A stretch of DNA of 32,005 nucleotides from Mycoplasmoides alvi ATCC 29626. GTDB taxonomy: Bacteria > Bacillota_I > Bacilli_A > Mycoplasmatales > Mycoplasmoidaceae. Shown here in pieces: positions 9,996 through 17,556 of this stretch. Each line of letters begins with the position of its first letter. The stretch's first letter is position 1. The translations under genes and the position numbers were made by a program. The stretch is taken from the NCBI RefSeq assembly GCF_000701785.1, contig NZ_KL370825.1, forward strand, positions 123,511 through 155,515, written 5' to 3'. The notes under the pieces were generated by a model that saw nothing but the letters and a program-made list of their open reading frames with translations, was not told the DNA's origin and did not search any database.

Positions 9996-10023
9996 TTGAA
10001 ATAATTTTAATGACGCTTATAAT
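9996..10023 (+). promoter_or_regulatory. Promoter of hprK-lgt operon
   Basis: TTGAAA (9996-10001), 16-nt spacer, TATAAT (10018-10023). This is one of the best two-box promoters in the window and would give a leader of about 34 nt to ATG 10064. Confidence 0.65.
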
Positions 10024-10063
10024 TAAGTAATTTAAATTAAATTATAACTTGAGTTTTCTTACA

Positions 10064-11035
10064 ATGATTAAAGTCTTAGAAGTTGTTAAACATTTTGAGG
10101 TTAATTTAAAACCAATTGATGGATTGAGCAATTTAGATAATGAAATTACAAAACCTGGATTAAATCGTTTAGGTTTTGAACTTTGTGGTTTTTTTGTTGA
10201 TAAAAAAATTAAAAATATTGTTGTTTTTGGTAATCGCGAATACACTTATTTAATAAATCTTAATCAAAAAGAAAGAGATTCTAGAATTCATGAAATATTT
10301 AAATTGCAACCACCTATGATTTTGTTAACAAAATCTTTTAAGGAAGTAGATTTTCTAAAAAAAATAAATAAATTTTATCAAATCCCTATTATTAAAAGTG
10401 ATATGTTCTCAAATGATATTGCTTCTTCTATTGGTGCATTGGTTTCTGAAAGTTTAGCAAAATATGAAACCATGCATGCAGTATTACTAGAAGTTTATGG
10501 AGAAGGAGTTCTTTTAATTGGTGAATCAGGAATAGGAAAGTCAGAAATAGCAATGGAAATGATTAAAAAAAATCATTTATTTATAGCTGATGATGCAGTT
10601 GATATTGCTAGAATTGGAGGAGTTCTTTTAGGTAAATCTAATAAAATTGCTAAAAACTTTATTGAAATAAGAGGTTTAGGCATCTTAAATATATCTAAAA
10701 TGTTTGGTGTCGAAAAAATTAAACCTTCAACAATAATATCTGTTGTAATTGAATTAAAAGCTATTAATTTTCAAAATTATGATTTTGATCGTTTAGGCAA
10801 TGATCAACAAAATCAAATTATTTGTGGGTTAAAATTACCTAAATACACTATTCCCATATCTCCAGGAAGAAAAATTAGTGATTTAATTGAAAGTGTTGTA
10901 ATTGATTTAAAATTAAAACGTGAAGGGTATAATGCTACTAACGATTTTTTAAAACAACATCATCAAATAATGAAAATAGAAACAAAAAATCAAACATTAA
11001 AAAACAAATCAATTTTTAAAAAAGGTAAAAAATAA
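10064..11035 (+). CDS. hprK: HPr kinase/phosphorylase
   Basis: 323 aa from ATG 10064; a TTG at 10049 would add five residues but has no ribosome binding site. An N-terminal HprK domain is followed by the catalytic domain with Walker A LLIGESGIGKSE (153-160), FIADDAVDI and the family signature EIRGLGIL. The enzyme phosphorylates and dephosphorylates Ser46 of HPr, linking sugar uptake through the phosphotransferase system to metabolic state; HPr itself is not in the window. It overlaps or abuts nothing upstream and is followed by lgt after 2 nt. The hprK-lgt order is common in Firmicutes. Confidence 0.95.
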   Translation: MIKVLEVVKHFEVNLKPIDGLSNLDNEITKPGLNRLGFELCGFFVDKKIKNIVVFGNREYTYLINLNQKERDSRIHEIFKLQPPMILLTKSFKEVDFLKKINKFYQIPIIKSDMFSNDIASSIGALVSESLAKYETMHAVLLEVYGEGVLLIGESGIGKSEIAMEMIKKNHLFIADDAVDIARIGGVLLGKSNKIAKNFIEIRGLGILNISKMFGVEKIKPSTIISVVIELKAINFQNYDFDRLGNDQQNQIICGLKLPKYTIPISPGRKISDLIESVVIDLKLKREGYNATNDFLKQHHQIMKIETKNQTLKNKSIFKKGKK

Positions 11036-11037
11036 TA

Positions 11038-12231
11038 ATGCAACAAGAAATAATATGACATCAAAGTGGTCATCCTGATAACCCTGCTTTTAGTATTGGT
11101 GATTTTAATGTTCAATGGTATGGGATTTTTTTTGCATTAGGAATTTTTTTTGCCATTTGTTTTATCATTATTAAATTTAATTTTTTTCACAAAATAAACG
11201 ATACTCCTTTTTATATCTTTATTTTTATTGCTGTTCCAACAATGATTTTAGGTGCTAGATCATGATCATTTATTATTGGCGATTCCAAAATAGGTGTAAC
11301 ACCTTTTTTTGATTTTGCTAATGGTTTTGCAGGATTAGCTATACAAGGAGCAGTTTTGGCTTCAACAATTGTTGGTCTTATTTGATTTGGATGTATTCTA
11401 AGATCTCCAAAATACTTTGTTAATACAAGTAATAGCATTATAAAAAATAATGTTTTTACAACTGAAATTGTCTCAAGGCAAGTTAGTATGTGGACAATTG
11501 CGGATACATTGTTTCCTGCCATTTTAATTGGGCAAGCAATTGGTAGATGGGGTAATTTTTTTAATCATGAAGTATATGGAAGTATTGTTCAAGAAGCATT
11601 TTTATCACCTAACAATGTTTATTTAGCTGATACATCAGGATTAGCTTTTAGTCAATGAGGGTTTTTAAAAATTTTAATGCCTGATGTTTGAAATAACATG
11701 TGAATTAAAACGGGTAACATTGTTGCTTTTAGGGTTCCAATATTTTTAATTGAATCATTTATGAATGTAATTATGTTTTGCTTTTTATTCTATGGCACAG
11801 AATATATTAAAGGATATCGAGCTGGATCCAATGTTTTTAGTTATTTTTTAGGAACAGGAATTGTTCGGTTAATTATTGAAATTTTTAGAGATCAACAATT
11901 TAAATTTGAATTATCAATTATTCTTTCATCATTATTTATTGTAGTTGGCATAATTGGTATTATATGTAGTTATTGTTTATTTCCAAAGTTACGTAAATAC
12001 AGATGTATTTATTATTTATTTAGTAAGAGCTGAATGCATACTATATCTAGCTTTATATTTGTATCAAATAAGCTTAAGCATTTTTTTCAAAAAAAATATC
12101 AAGTATTAACTTATAAAAATGTTTTTAGAGATATTGATAAAAAGAAAAGGCATGTTAGTTATGTTAGAGACTTTTGATGTCAATACTATTATAATGACAA
12201 TGTTGAAGAAAAACCATATGAGGTAAATTAA
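11038..12231 (+). CDS. lgt: Prolipoprotein diacylglyceryl transferase
   Basis: 397 aa with TGA as Trp; a multi-pass membrane enzyme. It transfers diacylglycerol from phosphatidylglycerol to the lipobox Cys of prolipoproteins, the first step in anchoring mollicute lipoproteins such as the one at 29946-31007. The Lgt signature is clear: IGRWGNFFNHEVYG. At the position of the HGG/YGG motif of other Lgts the sequence reads LAIQGAVL, so the usual His or Tyr is Gln. A basic C-terminal extension of roughly 80-100 residues follows the last helix (rich in K, F and Y) and makes the protein longer than the usual 260-300 aa. Start is 2 nt after hprK. Confidence 0.94.
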
Positions 12232-12233
12232 TC

Positions 12234-12425
12234 ATGGAAAATGAAAAAATAAATGAAATTGAGCAAAAAGTAATTGATTTGGCTAATAAGCAAAATAATA
12301 AACCAACTAATAAATTAATAGTTCATTTAAAAAAATTTATTTTTTTATATTTAAATTTATTAATGTTTTCCATTTTAATTATTGTTGTAGGCATTTGCAT
12401 TGCTGCTGGTCTGCAACTGATTTAA
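12234..12425 (+). CDS. Small single-pass membrane protein, unknown
   Basis: 63 aa. A charged N-terminal half (MENEKINEIEQKVIDLANKQ, then Lys/Asn-rich) is followed by one hydrophobic helix at about residues 37-60 ending GICIAAGLQLI. It begins 2 nt after the lgt stop, so translation is likely coupled. Size and topology recall SecE, but the SecE amphipathic motif before the helix is not evident, so no name is given. Confidence 0.55.
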   Translation: MENEKINEIEQKVIDLANKQNNKPTNKLIVHLKKFIFLYLNLLMFSILIIVVGICIAAGLQLI

Positions 12426-12664
12426 TTTGATATAAAAAAGACTTTTTAATTTTGTGTAAAAAAGCACTAAAATCTTAATAAGGTAAATATATAAATTTGC
12501 AAAAGTTTAAAATTAATAATTTTTTATTAAATGTTATGTTTGAACATATCAAAATATAGGTGCAAAAATATTTATTTATAAACAAAAATTTAAGTAATCA
12601 AGAGATAAATTATTTATAAAGTTGTTTTTCTTAATTTATAAAAATTATAAATAATATATATTTG

Positions 12665-12699
12665 TGTTATACTAAAAATTGTATAACTTGATTTCAAGT
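12665..12699 (+). promoter_or_regulatory. Extended -10 promoter and operator-like palindrome of the ZIP gene
   Basis: TGT-TATACT (12665-12673) is an extended -10 box. Just after the expected start of transcription lies a perfect inverted repeat, ACTTGA-TT-TCAAGT (12686-12699), 13 nt before the ATG at 12712. Its place suits a repressor operator, for instance for a metal-sensing regulator, but no regulator is identified. Confidence 0.5.
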
Positions 12700-12711
12700 A
12701 AGGTTATTTGC

Positions 12712-13722
12712 ATGACACAAGATTGATTGTCAACATTATCAATTCATACTGGTAATAAATGGGCCGATTTTAATATTAATTCAGCAATTTTATCTGGAAT
12801 TATTATTCTTATTCCTATCATTATTGCTTTTATAATTCCTTTGTTTGAAAAAAGAAAAAATAATAAATTACGTTCAACATTGTATCTGTATGCTTTTACA
12901 ACTGGTTTTTTTATTGTGTTAGGTCTTTTTGGAGAAGTTACTGAAGGCAAAGAATTAGCTGTTGAAGCAGCAACTTTAGTAGATCCTAATAATATTTGAT
13001 TATCTATTGGTTATCAAATTATTGTTTTATTATTTGGTTCAATTATTGGTTTATGTTCAGCTTTAGCTCTTAAATATTTTGTTAGCAAAAAATGAGGAAA
13101 ATTTAATTCTAATTTTCCAATTGAAGAGCATTCTGATCATGATGCTTTTCATAATCATCCTCATATTCATGAATTTTTTTTTGCAAAACAAAAACCTAAT
13201 GATAGAAATGGAAATTATATAAAAACAAAAAGTACAGCTTTATATTTAATTCTATTTCATAGACTTGCAGCTGGTTTATTTTTGGGTTATATAGTATATA
13301 ACCTAGTTGCATTAAATTATAATGAACATTCTGTAGTATCTGATAGATCATCAGGAATTAATTTAGCTTTTTTAATAGGATTTTTTTTGCATTTGATTCC
13401 TGAAGAAACTATTGTTTATTATAGACAAAGAGAAATGGGGATTAAAAGAAATCGTTCAATTTTGAACTCAATTCTAATGATTTTAATTTTAATACCTTTT
13501 ATTTTTTTGGGTGCTAATATTGGACAATTTGTTTCAGAAATTTGATGATTAAATGCAATTATTCATATTATTGTTGGAGTTTTATTTGTTTTTACAGCAT
13601 TAGTTGAGTTTTTTCCAGAAGTAATTAAAGAATCTACAACACAAAAAAAGTGATATATAAGCATTTTAATGCTAATTATTGGAATTGCTACTTGCTTTGT
13701 TTTTATTTCATTTGGTGGATAA
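12712..13722 (+). CDS. ZIP-family metal (zinc) transporter
   Basis: 336 aa with TGA as Trp; about eight hydrophobic segments. Typical ZIP features are seen: a cytoplasmic His-rich loop (HSDHDAFHNHPHIH, about residues 141-156), a helix with HRLAAGLFLGY and a following helix with FFLHLIPEE, which correspond to the TM4/TM5 metal site (HNxxxG and HxxxEG types in other ZIPs). It probably imports zinc or another divalent metal. It has its own promoter and a palindrome in its leader, and is closed by a hairpin at 13752-13782, so it is a single-gene unit. The metal is inferred from the family. Confidence 0.85.
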
Positions 13723-13751
13723 AATAGTTTTATTTTTAAATAATTAAAAAA

Positions 13752-13782
13752 AAATATACAACTAAGTTTTAGTTGTATATTT
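13752..13782 (+). terminator. Terminator after the ZIP gene
   Basis: AAATATACAACT (13752-13763) and AGTTGTATATTT (13771-13782) form a perfect 12-bp stem with a 7-nt loop, 29 nt after the stop codon. An A-run precedes it, so it may also act on the other strand. Confidence 0.65.
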
Positions 13783-13932
13783 GAAAAAGAAATTAATAGA
13801 CATTTATATTTATGTGCAAATTACTTATAACTTGCTGTAATTAAGATCTTTATCTTTTTTATAAAAATTGCTTTTTGAGGTAAAAATGTATTATAAAAAA
13901 ATTTTAAAAATTATTAAAACAAATAAAAATAG

Positions 13933-14121
13933 AGTAGAAAAATAAAAACGAAAGGAGGTTGAAAACAAAAAGAGGTTGAAAAACAAATAAAATTTATTAA
14001 TAAAAGCAAAATTGCATTATATAAAGAAAATGCAATATTAAAACTACAAAGCGATGTAGGCAGGAAGCAACAAAACCTGCCAATACATTTTAGCAAATTT
14101 TTGATTTTTTTAAAAAAATAA
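13933..14121 (+). pseudogene. Possible degraded coding fragment
   Basis: This frame encodes about 62 residues (VEKQIKFINKSKIALYKENA and a Gln/Leu/Pro-rich end) but has no ATG, GTG or TTG behind the AAAGGAGGT. A second frame from ATG 13886 begins MYYKKILKIIKTNKNRVEK and stops at once. The copies GAGGTTGAAAAC and GAGGTTGAAAAA about 17 nt apart suggest a small duplication. The Leu/Lys phrase faintly recalls coiled coils of transposase OrfA proteins, but this is too weak to name. The interval may equally be non-coding RNA. Confidence 0.2.
14011..14087 (+). ncRNA. Candidate structured RNA: two consecutive hairpins
   Basis: ATTGCAT (14011-14017) pairs with ATGCAAT (14030-14036). GGCAGG (14059-14064) pairs with CCTGCC (14076-14081), extended by ATGTA/TACAT across a two-base bulge. 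The GC-rich second stem stands out against the AT-rich surroundings. T-runs follow at 14098-14110. The type of RNA is unknown. Confidence 0.3.
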
Positions 14122-14328
14122 ATTTGTTCATTACACCTTGTCTAATACTTAAAACTCTTAGTTTTACTTGTTAAAGAATTTGTAATCTCCAATAGATAAA
14201 AACATATTTATTATGAATAACAAAATTAAGAGTTATTTAATGGACTTTTGGTTTATTTAAGATATTTTTTTAGTTTTATAGAACAATATTCTTGAATGCA
14301 ATTATATTAAAATTCATTTCTAATTTTA

Positions 14329-14494
14329 GTTAGAATGTTTATATGTTACAAGTAATAAGCTTTCTTAATGCTCTTAAAATAAGATGTTTTTTGAAAAAAA
14401 TTTTTAATTTTATTAATCTACAATTATGAGCCAAGATAACGTTATACATAGGATTATGCAAGAGCATCAATTTTTTTGATGCTCTTTTCTTTTT
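14329..14494 (+). ncRNA. Candidate short transcript with alternative terminator pairing
   Basis: A -10-like GTTAGAAT (14329-14336) is followed after about 125 nt by a strong terminator. The segment ATGCTCTT (14368-14375) is complementary to AAGAGCAT (14460-14467), which is the 5' arm of that terminator, so two exclusive folds are possible. A perfect palindrome ATAACGTTAT lies near 14437-14446. No open frame lies within it. This could be a small RNA or an attenuated leader, although the next gene starts 400 nt later. Confidence 0.35.
14460..14494 (+). terminator. Strong terminator without an upstream gene
   Basis: AAGAGCATCAA (14460-14470) and TTGATGCTCTT (14476-14486) form a perfect 11-bp stem with a T5 loop and a TTCTTTTT-type tail. 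The nearest plus-strand gene ends 738 nt upstream and already has its own terminator. Confidence 0.75.
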
Positions 14495-14821
14495 GTAATT
14501 TAAGGTTAAATTTTAGATATTTAACTATACAATCTTGATATTGTTAATAATTAGTCAACTTATATTATGATTATCTTTAAATACAAATTTACTTAGCATA
14601 TCAATATATTGTTTTTCTACTTAAATTTATATAAGTTCTTAGTGTTTTAATATTAATTTATAAAATTTATTTCTAAAATACATTGGTTTCTTCCAAAAGA
14701 ATAAATTTTGGAAATAGACAAATATTTATAATGGATGATTTTATTATTTGTTTTATTTAAATTTTAATTTAAACCTTTTAAAGGCAATTTAAAAAGGTTG
14801 TAGTGAAACATTTTTATTTTT

Positions 14822-14888
14822 TGTTAGAATTAGCAACCGTCATATAACTAATTTAATAAGGTTTTACATAAAGAAAAACATTTGGAGG
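14822..14888 (+). promoter_or_regulatory. Extended -10 promoter and SD of the 14896 surface protein
   Basis: TGT-TAGAAT (14822-14830) is an extended -10 box. GGAGG (14884-14888) lies 7 nt before a TTG and decides the start, since no ATG is in frame nearby. Confidence 0.5.
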
Positions 14889-14895
14889 TTTTCTT

Positions 14896-17247
14896 TTGTT
14901 TTTACATAAGAGTAAGAAAAGTAAGATAAAGTTAATAAGTTTAATTGCTATTAGTTTAGGATTAGTTGTTATTATTTCAAATGTTGTAAGTAATAATGTA
15001 TTTTCTACTGATCAATCATTAATTATAAAAAATAATGAAGTTAAATTAGATGGACCAATAGATGATGTTATAGAAGTCTTAAAAAGAGTTGATACATCAA
15101 ATACAAATAAAACAACACTAGATTATACTGATGCAAAACAAGAAGTCACATTTAGTAATTATGATCAAAATGGATTAGATCTATTAGAACAAGTTCTTCA
15201 AAATAACAAAAATTATGATTTTAAGTTAACTCCTAAAGCAAGAATTAGTGATGATGTTAATGTAACTATTGGTTATAGTTATCCACTTTATGAGTATGGT
15301 ACTAGTGACATTTGGTATACACGTGATTTTATAAATAGTTACTATACAAATAAACAAAATTATGTTAATTCACCAAACACTAATTTAAGTTCAAAAGTTC
15401 TTGCTTATTGTCAATCACATCAATTACCGCCAACTATGGGAACACAGAATCCAAATTTTGTGTTTCAATTATCAACATATGAAAATAATAAAAATACATG
15501 AATTTGGCAAGATGAAAACCTTTTTGATTTAGGTAAAGAGATTGTAGCTAGAAAAGGTAAATTAAATCCACAAGGTGATTTATATTTATGGTTTGTACAA
15601 ACAGGTACAAAGATAAAGTACAAAGCAAAAACATTTGATCCAGAAAAACTAAAAGATTTTTTTTCTAATGGTACAGGTAAAGGATATACTGAAACAGGTT
15701 GAAAAGAATGATTAAATTCATGGAATGAAGAATTTGTTTTACCCGAAACTACTTCAATTAAATTTTTAGATATAACTAGTAGTCCAAATTCTTATTGTAC
15801 TTCTGTTAGTGCTATGAATGCAAAAGATATTTCACAAACACCTAAAGAATGAATTGAGTATCATTATAAATATTCAGCAGTTCCATCAAATAATGATAAC
15901 AATTCTAATGCTAATACTAGTCGTCCCATTCAAAAGCGTTCGGTTGAATTGACGCCCCAAATAGGTGATTGATGAAATCAAGTTACAATTCCAGATAACT
16001 TGCTAAATGACTTAAATCCTAAAAATTATAATTTCCAAGATGGAATTGCTTTTTATGTAAAAGTTCCTAATAGTACTTTATTTGATACTCATGATGGTAA
16101 AATTAGTTTAAGTAGTCTTATTAATTCACCAGCTAATGTTAAAGATGTAATTCAATATACTGAATTAAAAAAAGACAGTAAAAACCTTCAGTTTTTTGGA
16201 ACATCTAAACCTGCTGTAAAACAACAAACATTACGTATTTTTTCTGATGAATCTCCTATAAGAGATAATGATAGAAACTATGCATTGAAACGTCAAATTC
16301 TTGATTTTATTCAAACGCCTAATTTAGATATAACTAATTTTATTGTTCCAAAAACTGAATATGATTCTTCAACTAAAAAAAATAAATTAACATTTGATTT
16401 TAACCCAACACTTAAAGATTTAATATTGAATCTTTATAATTTATCAATTAAGGCCAAAGAACTAAAAGTAGCTGATAACAATTTGTTGTTATTAAGACAA
16501 ATTAATAATGCTATGCTTGATTATAAGCAAGCTTACAAAAATGCTTTATCTTCGCAGCAATCATTATATTCTGCTAATTGATATTTAAATGCTGAAAGAG
16601 ATTTTGGTTTGAATTTAAAATTAATTAGTGCAGTTGAAAATCCAGTTTATGTAACTCCAAATAATTCTTTTCCAACTGATGGACCAACAGCAATTGTTAC
16701 ACATTATCCAACCCCATGATTACAATTGTTATCATGAATCAAAGATTATTTTTCACATGATATTTATGCTGAGTATTCAATTAACTCTGTTAATAGAGAT
16801 TCTAGTGTGCCTAGAAAAGCTAAAATTTGAGATGCAAATGCATTTAACTTTACAAATGAAATTCAGTCTTTGTACAACACCTCAGAAATAACTATTACTA
16901 ATATTTATTCGGAAAAAACTCCAAGTGAAAATTTAGTTAGTAAACTAAAAATGGATAATAATTCTGATTGTAAACTTGAAAACAATAAATTAGTTTATTC
17001 ATATACTCCACAAACTCCTCCAGATAATTGAAATCCATCAAATCCAGGTGATGTAACTCCTCCAGCAAATCAAAACCCAGGAGGAAATGGTCAAAATGGC
17101 AATATTGAAGAACAAACATCAACAACCAACACATTAACAATTATTATTCCTTCAGTGGTTGTTAGTGTTGTTGTTTTGGTAGTTATTGGTGTAGTATCAT
17201 TTGTTTTAATTAAGCGAAAAAAGAAAAGAGTAAGTAATAATAGTTAA
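14896..17247 (+). CDS. Large surface protein with N-terminal signal and C-terminal membrane anchor
   Basis: 783 aa with TGA as Trp, TTG start behind a strong GGAGG. The N-terminus is basic (MFLHKSKKSKIK) followed by a hydrophobic segment at about residues 12-33 without a lipobox Cys. A long polar Asn/Ser/Lys-rich ectodomain follows, then a Pro/Gly/Asn-rich linker (about 705-735, with TPPDNWNPSNPGD) and a hydrophobic helix (TLTIIIPSVVVSVVVLVV...) ended by a KRKKKR stop-transfer signal. The layout is a type I membrane protein displayed on the cell surface. I do not recognise the ectodomain. The protein coded at 31160-32005 on the other strand ends with a similar anchor. Function could be adhesion or immune interaction, which is inference from topology only. 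Confidence 0.85.
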
Positions 17248-17556
17248 AGCAAACACTTTACTTGATTCTACACTTTAACCATTTTTTAGTTTATATTTTT
17301 ATAAGTTTTTTTATTCTTTAACTTCAATTTATAAATTTATCTTTAAAGTAAAATATATTGTTCTTTTTTAAAAAGAATTAGTTTTGTGAAATAGAAAAAA
17401 TTTTTATAGTTGAGGGTTGACATCTCATTAAAAGCTTAATTTAAGTCTTTTAAAAGTAATTCAAAAAATCAAGATTAAATTAAAAAAATTGTTTTTTTTT
17501 TTTTTTTCATTAAAATTGTGAAACTTAATTTAAGTTTAATGTTTTAGGGTTTTATA
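17248..17556. other. Upstream region of the PA14-like gene: repeats and T16 tract
   Basis: After the 14896 gene only a weak 5-bp hairpin (TAAAG/CTTTA) is seen as a possible terminator. TTGACA occurs at 17417-17422 but has no good -10 at 16-18 nt. The 12-mer CTTAATTTAAGT occurs at 17435-17446 and again at 17524-17535, on either side of the T-tract promoter. Confidence 0.55.
17489..17516 (+). promoter_or_regulatory. Promoter with T16 homopolymer as -35/-10 spacer
   Basis: TTGTTT (17489-17494) and TAAAAT (17511-17516) are separated by exactly 16 nt. The run of 16 T (17492-17507) starts inside the -35 box and fills most of the spacer. It is the longest homopolymer in the window. Slippage in such tracts changes promoter spacing and switches surface genes on and off in other mycoplasmas (the vlp genes of M. 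hyorhinis have a poly-A tract in this place). Confidence 0.55.

Larger units (their letters stand above)
13783..14895. other. 1.1-kb gene-poor region with hairpins, orphan SD and orphan terminator
   Basis: No frame with a plausible start runs through this stretch in code 4. It holds a promoter-like pair (TTGCTT 13868-13873, TATAAA 13892-13897), a perfect Shine-Dalgarno match AAAGGAGGT (13951-13959) with no start codon at a usable distance, and a frame open from 13933 to 14121 (Lys/Gln-rich, with a phrase KENAILKLQ) that lacks a normal start. It also holds two hairpins (14011-14036 and 14055-14087) and a strong terminator (14460-14494) with no gene before it. From 14495 to about 14820 only AT-rich sequence is seen. 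Confidence 0.6.

Noticed and set aside
12690-12700. TTTCAAGTA as a shared regulatory word (also near 2405 and 31102)
   Set aside because: Three copies in 32 kb of such AT-rich sequence is not clearly above chance, and the flanking symmetry differs at each place.
14054-14090. GGCAGGAAGC stretch as an SRP (4.5S) RNA
   Set aside because: The GGAA tetraloop and flanking asymmetric loop of SRP helix 8 are not formed by the visible pairing; only a short GC-rich hairpin is supported.
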